A DNA stretch of 32,606 nucleotides, taken from Thiobacillus sp. UBA3361 (GTDB lineage: Bacteria; Pseudomonadota; Gammaproteobacteria; Burkholderiales; Thiobacillaceae). Location of the stretch: positions 1 to 32,606 of the forward strand of contig DEQR01000071.1 in the NCBI GenBank assembly GCA_002360535.1. Direction: 5' to 3'. The notes below the pieces were generated by a model. That model did not search any database, was not told where the DNA came from, and saw only the letters and a list, made by a program, of their open reading frames with translations. Each line of letters opens with the position of its first letter. Positions within the stretch are counted from its first letter, which is position 1. Of this stretch, positions 15,668 to 22,610 are shown piece after piece. The position numbers were made by a program, and so were the translations under genes.

Positions 15668-16456
15668 ATGGCGGGTTTGCTCGGCCGTCTTCTGGGTGCT
15701 GGGTCGCCGGAGGCCGACCTGGACGAAACCGCCTGGCGGGACGCCATCACCCTGCCGGTATTCGAAGGCCTGGATGCTGAAGAACGCCGGCGTCTGCGTG
15801 ATTTGGCGGCGGCCATCCTGGCGGACAAGCAATTCAGCGGTGCCGGCGGTGCCGACGTGGACGCCTACATGCGCACCGCCATCGCCACCTTCGCCGCCCT
15901 GCCGGTGCTGAACCTGGGCGCGGAGCGCTACCGGGGCTGGCGGGAGATCATCATCTACCCGGGCGAATTCATCCACGAGGGCCAGGAGACCGACGCCGCC
16001 GGCGTGGTGCACCACGTGCGCCATGTGCGCAGCGGCGAGGCCATGCATGGCGGCCCCATGGTCCTGTCATGGGATGACGTGGCCGCCTCGGGCGGTGGCC
16101 AGGGTTACAACGTGGTGATCCACGAGTTCGCCCACAAGCTGGACATGGGCAACGGTGCGGTCGATGGTCTGCCGCCCCTTCACGCCGGAGTGAACCCGAC
16201 GGACTGGTCGGCGGCCTTCACCTCGGCCTATGATGATTTCCGCCGCCGGGCGGAGCGGGGCAGTGAGGGCGACATCGACCCCTATGCGGCGCAGAGCCCG
16301 GCGGAATTCTTTGCCGTCCTCAGCGAGTATTTTTTCGAGTGGCCGGAGGCGCTGCACGCCGCCTATCCGGCCGTCTATGAACAGATGCGGCGTTTCTATA
16401 GGCAGGACCCGCTCAAGCGTTTGGAGAACCCGGACCGTGACCCTGCAAATCCATGA
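15668..16456 (+). CDS. mtfA: MtfA-type M90 zinc metallopeptidase
   Basis: MtfA of enterobacteria is a cytoplasmic zinc aminopeptidase that binds the repressor Mlc and relieves repression of ptsG. The 262 residues match that family. The zinc site is HEFAH (H152, E153, H156) with a third ligand E213 in SPAEFFAVLSEYFF, the spacing of the M90 family. There is no signal peptide. Whether it acts on an Mlc-like repressor in this organism is not known; no sugar phosphotransferase genes are nearby. It sits 9 bases after typA, and the next gene's GTG start lies 20 bases inside its 3' end, so the three genes are probably one transcript. Confidence 0.93.
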   Translation: MAGLLGRLLGAGSPEADLDETAWRDAITLPVFEGLDAEERRRLRDLAAAILADKQFSGAGGADVDAYMRTAIATFAALPVLNLGAERYRGWREIIIYPGEFIHEGQETDAAGVVHHVRHVRSGEAMHGGPMVLSWDDVAASGGGQGYNVVIHEFAHKLDMGNGAVDGLPPLHAGVNPTDWSAAFTSAYDDFRRRAERGSEGDIDPYAAQSPAEFFAVLSEYFFEWPEALHAAYPAVYEQMRRFYRQDPLKRLENPDRDPANP

Positions 16457-16823
16457 CCACAAGCACCAGGACGAGGTATGCGAGCAGTGCGTCTTCGACA
16501 CCGACGTGCATCACTTCGACGAAGACGTCATCCAGGCCTCCCACCGGCAGCCGGTGCTCGTGGACATGTGGGCCGACTGGTGCGGTCCCTGCCACTTCCT
16601 GACGCCGGTGCTGATGCGGGTCGTGCCCAGCTACGGCGGCAGGGTGCGACTGGCCAAGATCGAGGTGGACGAGGACGAGAACATGAAGATCGCCGGCCGC
16701 TACGGTGCACGCGGCTTTCCCACCGTGCTGATGTTCGTGGGCGGTCAGGAGGTGGCCCGTTTCCATGGCGCCAAGCCGGAGCATTTCGTGCGCCAGTTCA
16801 TCGATGCCCACTTGCCCGCCTGA
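16437..16823 (+). CDS. Thioredoxin-like protein with an N-terminal His-rich CxxC extension
   Basis: Starting at GTG 16437 (GGAG 10 bases upstream) gives 128 residues. The thioredoxin active site is WCGPC (C49, C52), with the cis-proline segment GFPTVLMF and the Trx-like sequence KIEVDEDENMKIAGRYG. It is a cytoplasmic thiol-disulfide protein. Unlike standard thioredoxin (~108 residues) it has an N-terminal extension HDHKHQDEVCEQC carrying a second CxxC (C15, C18) among histidines, which could bind a metal or act in redox. The gene overlaps mtfA by 20 bases and the following aminotransferase by 20 bases. That spacing indicates translational coupling. Partner proteins are unknown. Confidence 0.88.
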   Translation: MTLQIHDHKHQDEVCEQCVFDTDVHHFDEDVIQASHRQPVLVDMWADWCGPCHFLTPVLMRVVPSYGGRVRLAKIEVDEDENMKIAGRYGARGFPTVLMFVGGQEVARFHGAKPEHFVRQFIDAHLPA

Positions 16824-17985
16824 CGGGCTGCCTGCCCTTGCGGCGCGGCTCGGCGACATCGAGCCGTTCCGAGTCATGGAGGTGCTGGGCCGGGCCAAGG
16901 CCATGCAGGCCGCGGGGCGATCCATCATCCACCTGGAGGTGGGCGAAGCCGATTTCCCCACCCCCGAGCCCATCGTTGCGGCGGGCATCGCCGCCTTGCA
17001 TGCCGGCCACACCCACTATACGCCGGCCCTGGGGCTGCCCGAATTGCGCCGGGCCATCGCCGGCCATTACGCCACCCGTTATGGGGTCGCCGTCTCTCCG
17101 GACAGGATCGCCGTGACCCCCGGTGCCTCCGGTGCCCTGCTGCTGGCCATGGCCGCTTTGTTCAATCCCGGCGACGAGGTCCTGATGGCCGATCCGGGCT
17201 ACCCCTGCAACCGCCATTTCGCCCGGCTTCTGGAGGCCCGTCCGGTCGGCATCCCGGTGGGGGTGGAGACGGAATTCCAACTCACTGCGGAATTGGTGGA
17301 CCGACATTGGGGACCCCGCACGCGTGGCGTGCTGGTGGCCAATCCGGGCAATCCGACCGGCACCGTCATCCCACACGCGGAACTCGCGGCGATCTGCGAA
17401 CGGGTGCGATCAAAAGGCGGCTGGCTGTTGGTGGACGAGATCTATCACGAACTCATCTACGAGACTGACGAGCCCTCGGCGGCGGCCTTGGGCGACGACG
17501 TGGTCGTCATCAACAGTTTTTCCAAGTATTTCCTGATGACCGGCTGGCGCCTGGGTTGGCTGCTGGCGCCCGATAGGGTCATGCCGGCCATCGATCGCCT
17601 GTCCCAGAACATCTTTCTGTCTGCTCCCTCGCCCGCGCAACACGCCGCGTTGGCTGGCCTGCTTCCGGAAACGCGCCGGCTCTTGGAGGCCCGCAAGGCG
17701 GAGCTGAGGCTACGCCGCGACTGGCTGGTGCCGGCATTGCAGCGCCTGGGCTTCGGCGTGCCCACCAAGCCTCAGGGTGCGTTCTATGTTTATGCCGATA
17801 TCGGCCGCCATGCCGACAGCGGCATGGCGCTGGCGGAGCGCATGTTGAATGAGGCTGGGGTGGCGATCACGCCGGGAGACGACTTCGGGCGGCACCAGGC
17901 CGCCCGTCATGTGCGATTCGCCTACACCACTTCGCTGGACGCTATCCGCGAGGCGGTGCGCCGGATGGAAGCCTTACTGGGCTGA
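16804..17985 (+). CDS. Class I pyridoxal-phosphate aminotransferase
   Basis: The start at ATG 16804 is chosen because longer frames run inside the thioredoxin gene; it gives 393 residues, normal for the AspC/AlaA-like fold type I family. Motifs include LEVGEADFPTP, HYTPALGLPELRRAIA, NPGNPTGTV, the Asp that pairs with the PLP pyridine nitrogen (VDEIYHEL), and the Schiff-base lysine K241 in NSFSKYFLMTGWRLGW. A near-C-terminal Arg in HVRFAY would bind the substrate carboxylate. Substrate specificity cannot be read with confidence; Asp, Ala or aromatic amino donors are all possible. It is the last gene of the typA-mtfA-thioredoxin group and overlaps the convergent PEP-CTERM gene by 12 bases. Confidence 0.92.
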   Translation: MPTCPPDGLPALAARLGDIEPFRVMEVLGRAKAMQAAGRSIIHLEVGEADFPTPEPIVAAGIAALHAGHTHYTPALGLPELRRAIAGHYATRYGVAVSPDRIAVTPGASGALLLAMAALFNPGDEVLMADPGYPCNRHFARLLEARPVGIPVGVETEFQLTAELVDRHWGPRTRGVLVANPGNPTGTVIPHAELAAICERVRSKGGWLLVDEIYHELIYETDEPSAAALGDDVVVINSFSKYFLMTGWRLGWLLAPDRVMPAIDRLSQNIFLSAPSPAQHAALAGLLPETRRLLEARKAELRLRRDWLVPALQRLGFGVPTKPQGAFYVYADIGRHADSGMALAERMLNEAGVAITPGDDFGRHQAARHVRFAYTTSLDAIREAVRRMEALLG

Positions 17986-18774
17986 GCGGCGGCGCAGCAG
18001 GCCGAGAGCAAGGGCGCCCAGGGGCAACAGGGCCAGGGTACCGGGCTCAGGCACGTTGTTCTGGGGAAAATCCTGCGCCACGACCGAGATGGCGTCGTTC
18101 GCGCAATTCTGGGTCCAATGCACCTTGAAATCCATGCCCGCCCATTGGCCGCCGAACAGGCTCAGGGGGATCGCCACCTCGTAGAAATAGTGCTGATGGG
18201 AAGAAGAAAACTCGCCGTACCCTGTGCCGGGGCCGGAACTGACCAGGGCGCCGGCGCCCACCAGGGTGCCGCTCTGGATGGAGGTGGGATGGGCCGGGTC
18301 GGGATGGGCGGGATCATAAGCGTTGGCGGCATTCCACAATCCGTAGCCCCACGAGACATTGGAATACAGGCTGCCCGCGGCGCCATAGTTGCCGGTGCTG
18401 TCGATGCCATAGTCCCAGCTGCCGTTGTTGCCGATGTCGATGGCGATGTCGCCCGCGCCGAAACTGTTATGGGTCGGGTTGTTCGGCGTGGCGGGGTTGT
18501 GGCCGGTGGCGATGGCAATGTACAGATTGCTCGCGTCCCAGGTCACGTACATGGCTTCGGCATCGTAGGCCTGGCCGCCCCAGCCGGGCAGCAGGAATGA
18601 ATCCTTCTGATCCTCGACGGTGAAATGAATGCCGCTGTTGGGTGTCCAGTCACCGGCGTTGCCATTGTGGGATACGCCCCAGTCGGCCAGGTTGCCGTCG
18701 ATGGTGTAGGCCAGCGCAGGCACTGTGAAGAGCACTCCGCTCAGGAAGGGCGTCAGCAGTTTGAATACGTTCAT
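17974..18774 (-). CDS. PEP-CTERM sorting-domain exported protein
   Basis: The start at 18774 is preferred over an ATG at 18807 because GGAG lies 8 bases upstream of it. It gives 266 residues with a signal peptide (cleavage about ALA/Y, residue 22). The C-terminus is a textbook PEP-CTERM signal: VPEP at 241, a hydrophobic segment, then RRR. Such proteins are processed by an exosortase and linked to exopolysaccharide production. The mature part starts TIDGNLADWG and later has EAMYVTWDASNLYIAI, which resembles CBM9/DOMON-like sugar-binding domains (inference). It is rich in Gly, Asn, Ser and Trp, with a YDPAHPDPAHP repeat. No exosortase is in the window. A sigma-54-type promoter precedes it. Confidence 0.9.
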   Translation of the reverse strand: MNVFKLLTPFLSGVLFTVPALAYTIDGNLADWGVSHNGNAGDWTPNSGIHFTVEDQKDSFLLPGWGGQAYDAEAMYVTWDASNLYIAIATGHNPATPNNPTHNSFGAGDIAIDIGNNGSWDYGIDSTGNYGAAGSLYSNVSWGYGLWNAANAYDPAHPDPAHPTSIQSGTLVGAGALVSSGPGTGYGEFSSSHQHYFYEVAIPLSLFGGQWAGMDFKVHWTQNCANDAISVVAQDFPQNNVPEPGTLALLPLGALALGLLRRRSAQ

Positions 18775-18809
18775 CTTGCGCTCCGGGTTCAGGTTTCTAC
18801 CAACCATGA

Positions 18810-18825
18810 AGCACCTGTCGTGCCA
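18810..18825 (-). promoter_or_regulatory. Sigma-54 (-24/-12) promoter for the PEP-CTERM gene
   Basis: On the minus strand the sequence reads TGGCACG-ACAG-GTGCT. It matches the consensus TGGCACG-N4-TTGCW at all fixed bases except one T to G, with the required GG-N10-GC spacing. Transcription would start near 18799, 25 bases before the chosen ATG and ahead of its GGAG. PEP-CTERM genes are known to be linked to the PrsK/PrsR system, whose regulator works with sigma-54, so this fits established biology. Confidence 0.75.
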
Positions 18826-18935
18826 GATAAAAAATAAAACTACATCAATAGGTTAGATTTTAACTGGTAGGAACGTGTCATATTGGGGTGTCCGGATCCC
18901 CGAGATGCCTGACGGGATATCGACTGCGCAGGGCG

Positions 18936-18962
18936 AAAAAAAGCCGGCCAGAGGCCGGCTTT
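18936..18962 (-). terminator. Intrinsic terminator after the Ala/Pro-rich lipoprotein
   Basis: Read on the minus strand, GCCGGCC-TCT-GGCCGGC forms a 7-bp GC stem followed by seven T, with AAA before it that can extend the stem. It lies 18 bases after the lipoprotein stop codon. Confidence 0.88.
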
Positions 18963-18980
18963 CCATACAGCGAATACTGC

Positions 18981-19223
18981 TTAGTGGCCGGCGGGAGCGG
19001 CGGGCGCAGCGGGCGCGGCAGCAGCATCAGCGGCGGGCGCGGCAGCGTCAGCAGGAGCAGCAGGCATGCCAGCGTCAGCGGGGGCGGGGGCAGCAGCCTC
19101 GGGAGCCATGGGAGCGGGGGCTTCCACAGCGGGGGCGGCCTCAGGGGCGGCAGCCTCTTCTTTCTTACCGCAAGCGGTCAGAGAAACAGCCAGCAGAGCG
19201 GCGAGCAGAACGGAATATTTCAT
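18981..19223 (-). CDS. Small Ala/Pro-rich lipoprotein
   Basis: The 80-residue product has a lipoprotein signal peptide with lipobox LTAC, so the mature chain starts at Cys18. The mature part, GKKEEAAAPEAAPAVEAPAP and onwards, is almost entirely Ala, Pro, Glu, Asp and Met and ends in AGH. It is low-complexity and probably unfolded, tethered to a membrane in the periplasm. Lys at +3 is no strong inner-membrane retention signal, so the outer membrane is likely (inference). It has its own extended -10 promoter and terminator. I do not recognise the family, and no function is proposed. Repeats in the DNA (GCx-rich) reflect the Ala-rich composition. Confidence 0.8.
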   Translation of the reverse strand: MKYSVLLAALLAVSLTACGKKEEAAAPEAAPAVEAPAPMAPEAAAPAPADAGMPAAPADAAAPAADAAAAPAAPAAPAGH

Positions 19224-19296
19224 TGAAGTTCCCTATAAATCGGTTGATCAACACGTAAAGTCATCAATCCGTGCCGGGGCACTGATCGACGCGCGG

Positions 19297-19305
19297 ATTC
19301 TAGCA
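19297..19305 (-). promoter_or_regulatory. Extended -10 promoter for the lipoprotein gene
   Basis: On the minus strand TGCTAGAAT matches the extended -10 form TGN-TAnnnT, with 5 of 6 consensus bases in TAGAAT. Transcription would begin about 67 bases before the ATG at 19223. No -35 match was seen. Downstream, GTTGATCAAC (19243-19252) is a perfect 10-bp palindrome that could be an operator. Confidence 0.45.
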
Positions 19306-19349
19306 AAAAACGGCCGTGTCGCTAGTCCGTAGGACTGTTTTCAGGAGAA

Positions 19350-19380
19350 ATTTGTTGTCTGTTGAAAAACGGCAACAAAT
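19350..19380. repeat. Inverted repeat between roxA and the lipoprotein gene
   Basis: ATTTGTTG (19350-19357) and CAACAAAT (19373-19380) are perfect inverted 8-base arms with a 15-base spacer. It lies downstream of roxA on the minus strand and upstream of the lipoprotein promoter. It lacks a clear T-tract, so a weak terminator or an operator are both possible. A smaller hairpin, AGTCC-GTA-GGACT, lies nearby at 19324-19336. Confidence 0.4.
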
Positions 19381-19420
19381 CATGTTTGGCCGCATGGCAA
19401 GGTTGGCGGGAAGCGGTTCC

Positions 19421-20596
19421 TCAATTCTCCCCCGCGGGCCACATATACCCTGCCCGATACCAGTCGTGGAACAGCCTCAACAGGGCGTCCGGCAGCGGGG
19501 CGGCGGGCAGCCGGCGCTGATCGGCCAACCGCACCAGAGCCTGACGGCAGCCTGCTGGTGAGCGGAATGCTTCGCCGTTGATGAAGAAGGCGCCGCCCTT
19601 GATGAACAGCAGTTTGGAGCGTGGATCCATGCGCAAGCCCCGGCTGGCGACGCGGTCAGCGAACCGCTTGAGGCCCATGGGCCGGGCGGGCGGCTCGAAA
19701 AAGATGTGCGGCTTGGGTTCGCTGAGGTAGGTGCCGAGGAAATCCGCCTCGTCACGGGCCGTCCAGCGCGCCCCCTGGATCATCTCCGACAGCCGCCCGA
19801 GTAATTGCGGCGTGAGCTCGGCGGAGTGACGCGGCAGGGTCAGATCCGGGTCACTGTACATGCCGGCCAAGTCGAGGCGGTCCTGCCGGTAATCGAGAAA
19901 GGCGCTGGCGATTTCGTGGCTGGAGGGGGCTCGGAAACCCACTGACCAAGTCATGCAGGGGTCGAGTGCGACGCCGTTGTGGGCGTACTTGGGCGGCAGA
20001 TAAAGCAGGTCGCCGGGTTCCAGTTCCCACGATTGCTCCGGCCGGAAGCGCTTGAGGATACGCAGTGGTGCGCCTTCCACCAGTTCCAGGTCGTTCTGGC
20101 CGCTGATTTCCCAGCGTCGCCGGCCATGGCCCTGAATCAAAAAAACGTCATAGGAATCGAAGTGGGGACCGACCCCGCCCCCCTCAGGGGCGTAACTGAC
20201 CATAAGGTCGTCCAGTCGGGCCTGGGGCATGAAGCCGAATGCCTGCAGCAGCCGGTCTCCGTATGGCAGCATCAGGTTCACGCCCGATACCAGCAGGCTC
20301 CAGTTCCTGCGCGGTAATGCACCCAGCCTTTCCGCCCCAAACGGACCGTACTCCAGGGTCCAGCGGCCGCGCGTCTGGCAGACCAACCGGCTCTCGGCGT
20401 CTTCGCGCATGGCCAGCCGCATCAGACCGTCGGGTCCGAGCGGGTTTTTCGACGGTGGGCTGAAATGGGGCAGGGCCTGGCGAACCAGCAGGGGACGCTT
20501 CTGCCAATAGTCGCGGAGGAAAGTCTCCGGTGAGACTCCGCCCAGAAGCTGTTCGGGTTTGATATCGGGGTTCGGAGCAGTGCGGCTTTTTCCCAT
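19421..20596 (-). CDS. roxA: JmjC/cupin ribosomal protein uL16 arginine hydroxylase (RoxA/YcfD-like)
   Basis: The 391-residue protein is a JmjC-type cupin 2-oxoglutarate/Fe(II) oxygenase. The iron ligands are H145 and D147 (GPHFDSYDVFLIQGHGRRRW) and H206 (YLPPKYAHNGVA). In E. coli the homologue YcfD hydroxylates Arg81 of ribosomal protein L16 and needs oxygen. The C-terminal third is the winged-helix-like part typical of the family. Length (E. coli 373) and motifs agree. The start at ATG 20596 has AGAGG about 4 bases upstream. It is divergent from bcp with only 48 bases between start codons, so the two probably share a compact regulatory region. Confidence 0.88.
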   Translation of the reverse strand: MGKSRTAPNPDIKPEQLLGGVSPETFLRDYWQKRPLLVRQALPHFSPPSKNPLGPDGLMRLAMREDAESRLVCQTRGRWTLEYGPFGAERLGALPRRNWSLLVSGVNLMLPYGDRLLQAFGFMPQARLDDLMVSYAPEGGGVGPHFDSYDVFLIQGHGRRRWEISGQNDLELVEGAPLRILKRFRPEQSWELEPGDLLYLPPKYAHNGVALDPCMTWSVGFRAPSSHEIASAFLDYRQDRLDLAGMYSDPDLTLPRHSAELTPQLLGRLSEMIQGARWTARDEADFLGTYLSEPKPHIFFEPPARPMGLKRFADRVASRGLRMDPRSKLLFIKGGAFFINGEAFRSPAGCRQALVRLADQRRLPAAPLPDALLRLFHDWYRAGYMWPAGEN

Positions 20597-20603
20597 GGGC
20601 CTC

Positions 20604-20609
20604 TATAAT
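20604..20609 (+). promoter_or_regulatory. -10 element for bcp
   Basis: TATAAT matches the sigma-70 -10 consensus perfectly, 35 bases before the bcp ATG. No good -35 hexamer is visible at 16-18 bases upstream, so an activator may be needed. It sits in the 48-base gap between divergent roxA and bcp. Confidence 0.45.
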
Positions 20610-20644
20610 CCCGGTCACATTTAGTTCCAGAGAGAGGGAAGTTT

Positions 20645-21109
20645 ATGCTGAAGCCGGGTGACCAAGCGCCGGATTTCGAATTGCCCGACGCGGACATGGA
20701 GATTGCCCGCCTGTCCGACTACAAGGGCAAGCAGCATGTGGTCCTGTATTTCTATGTGCGCGATGACACCCCCGGTTGCACGACCCAAGCCGTGGATTTC
20801 AGCGATCTGGACAGCCGCTTCACCAAGCTGAACACGGCGGTGATGGGGGTGTCGCGCGACGATTGCATCAAGCATGCCCAATTCCGCGACAAACATGGCA
20901 TCACCGTGCGCTTGCTGGCCGACAAGGACTGCCTTGCCTGCAAGGATTACGGGGTGATGATCAAGAAAGAGGTGGACGGGGTGATGAAGGACAGCGTGCA
21001 GCGTTCCACATTCATCATCGACCAGAAGGGTGTCATCCGCCACGCCCTGTACGGTGTTCAGGCCAAGGGCCATGCCGATGAGGTGCTCAAACTGGTCAAG
21101 GAACTCTGA
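20645..21109 (+). CDS. bcp: Thioredoxin-dependent thiol peroxidase (BCP/PrxQ-type peroxiredoxin)
   Basis: The 154-residue protein has the BCP/PrxQ fold and reduces hydrogen peroxide and organic hydroperoxides in the cytoplasm. The peroxidatic cysteine is C45 in DDTPGCTTQA. E. coli BCP has its resolving cysteine at C50; here that position is V50. Other cysteines are C74, C96 and C99 (CLAC), one of which may resolve the disulfide; alternatively it may work as a 1-Cys enzyme. A strong purine-rich ribosome binding site (GAGAGGGAAG) lies just upstream. slyD starts 1 base after its stop, so the pair is probably an operon. Confidence 0.92.
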   Translation: MLKPGDQAPDFELPDADMEIARLSDYKGKQHVVLYFYVRDDTPGCTTQAVDFSDLDSRFTKLNTAVMGVSRDDCIKHAQFRDKHGITVRLLADKDCLACKDYGVMIKKEVDGVMKDSVQRSTFIIDQKGVIRHALYGVQAKGHADEVLKLVKEL

Positions 21110-21110
21110 A

Positions 21111-21605
21111 ATGCGTGTGGCGAAAGACAGCGTGGTGATCATTTCCTACAGGCTCACGAACATCCGCGGAGAATTGCTGGAAGAGGCCACCGGCCAGGAG
21201 CCGGCCGCCTACCTGCATGGCGACTATGACGGTATCTTCCCTAAGGTGGAGGCCGCCCTGGAGGGCAAGCAGGCGGGTGACGAAGTGGATGTGCAACTGG
21301 AGCCCGAGGACGCCTTCGGCGAATACGATGCCGAACTGGTGCGGGTGGAGGACGCGGGGCTGTTTCCCGACAACGTCAGTCTGGGCATGCAGTTCGAAGG
21401 CGCCAGCGAGGACGGCCGCCATCACCTGATCTACACGGTGACCGACGTGGCCGACGGCAAGGTGGTAGTGGACGGCAACCATCCGCTGGCTGGCCAGGCC
21501 ATGCGGGTGCAATGCCGGGTGGAATCCATCCGCGCCGCGTCGCCGGAGGAGATCGCCCACGGACATGTGCATGGTCCGGGCGGGCACCATCACCATCACG
21601 AGTAA
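21111..21605 (+). CDS. slyD: SlyD-type FKBP peptidyl-prolyl isomerase and metallochaperone
   Basis: The ATG at 21111 gives 164 residues, opening RVAKDSVVIISYRLTN as usual for SlyD. The FKBP part has YLHGDYDGIFPKVEAALEGK, with the inserted 'flap' chaperone domain in the middle (EDAFGEYDAELV ... GMQFEG) and VDGNHPLAGQ after it. The C-terminus is His-rich (HGHVHGPGGHHHHHE), a metal (Ni/Zn) binding tail. SlyD folds proline-limited proteins and supplies nickel to hydrogenase maturation in E. coli. It lies 1 base after bcp and 27 bases before accA. An upstream ATG in the same frame would lie inside bcp and is not preferred. Confidence 0.93.
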   Translation: MRVAKDSVVIISYRLTNIRGELLEEATGQEPAAYLHGDYDGIFPKVEAALEGKQAGDEVDVQLEPEDAFGEYDAELVRVEDAGLFPDNVSLGMQFEGASEDGRHHLIYTVTDVADGKVVVDGNHPLAGQAMRVQCRVESIRAASPEEIAHGHVHGPGGHHHHHE

Positions 21606-21632
21606 TATGCGCGCCTTATTCACCGAGCTGGC

Positions 21633-22610
21633 ATGAAGACCACATTTCTCGATTTCGAACAGCCCATCGCCGAACTGGAAGCCAAGATCGAGGAGCTTTC
21701 CGAGGTGCAGGGCGACTCGGCGCTGGACATTTCCGAGGAGATCGGCCGCCTACGCAAGAAGAGCGCGGCCCTGACCAAGGAAATCTACGGCAAGCTCAAC
21801 CCCTGGCAGATATCCCAGGTGGCCCGCCACCCCCAACGTCCCTACACCCTGGACTACATCGGCCGGTTGTTCACCGATTTCGAGGAACTGCACGGCGACC
21901 GCGCGTTCGCCGATGACCCCGCTATCGTCGGCGGCCTGGCCCGCTTCAATGACCAGCCGGTGGTGGTCATCGGCCACCAGAAGGGGCGCGACACCAAGGA
22001 AAAGCTCTACCGCAACTTCGGCATGCCCCGTCCCGAGGGCTACCGCAAGGCCATGCGGCTGATGCGCCTGGCGGAGAAGTTTCGCCTGCCGGTGCTGACC
22101 TTCATCGATACGCCCGGTGCCTATCCCGGCATTGACGCGGAGGCGCGTGGCCAGTCCGAGGCCATCGCCCGCAACCTCTATGTCATGGCGGAGTTGAAGA
22201 CGCCGATCATCTGCACGGTGATCGGCGAGGGCGGTTCCGGCGGCGCGCTGGCCATCGGCGTGGGCGACATGGTAGCCATGCTCCAGTATTCCACCTACTC
22301 GGTGATCTCCCCCGAGGGTTGCGCCTCCATCCTCTGGAAGAGTGCGGACAAGGCCCCCCTGGCCGCCGAATCCTTGGGCATCGTCGCTCCCAAGCTCAAA
22401 TCCCTGGGGCTGGTGGACCGGATCGTCAACGAACCGCTGGGCGGCGCCCATCGGGACCACGACGCCATGGCCCAGGCCCTGGGCAAGATGCTCGAAGAAT
22501 CCCTGAGCCAGGTGACCGAGGCCCCGCTGGAGTCCCTGCTCAACACCCGCTATGCCCGGCTGATGGGCTATGGCAAATACCGGGAAACCCGCTCCCGTTC
22601 CACCGACTGA
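21633..22610 (+). CDS. accA: Acetyl-CoA carboxylase carboxyltransferase alpha subunit
   Basis: AccA with AccD transfers carboxybiotin carbon to acetyl-CoA, the first step in fatty acid synthesis. The 325 residues match the family (E. coli 319). Visible motifs: LDFEQPIAELEAKIEEL near the start, HPQRPYTLDYI, HGDRAFADDPAIVGG, FGMPRPEGYRKAMRLM, FIDTPGAYPGIDAEARGQSE, and GEGGSGGALAIG as the oxyanion-hole glycine-rich loop. It has no clear Shine-Dalgarno sequence beyond GAG. tilS begins 41 bases inside its 3' end. accA-tilS is a known pairing in beta- and gammaproteobacteria. Confidence 0.97.
   Translation: MKTTFLDFEQPIAELEAKIEELSEVQGDSALDISEEIGRLRKKSAALTKEIYGKLNPWQISQVARHPQRPYTLDYIGRLFTDFEELHGDRAFADDPAIVGGLARFNDQPVVVIGHQKGRDTKEKLYRNFGMPRPEGYRKAMRLMRLAEKFRLPVLTFIDTPGAYPGIDAEARGQSEAIARNLYVMAELKTPIICTVIGEGGSGGALAIGVGDMVAMLQYSTYSVISPEGCASILWKSADKAPLAAESLGIVAPKLKSLGLVDRIVNEPLGGAHRDHDAMAQALGKMLEESLSQVTEAPLESLLNTRYARLMGYGKYRETRSRSTD

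Noticed and set aside
18981..19223. Tandem GCx-type repeats in the lipoprotein DNA, possibly a CRISPR or minisatellite
   Set aside because: The irregular repeats reflect Ala/Pro-rich codons; there is no regular spacer-repeat structure.
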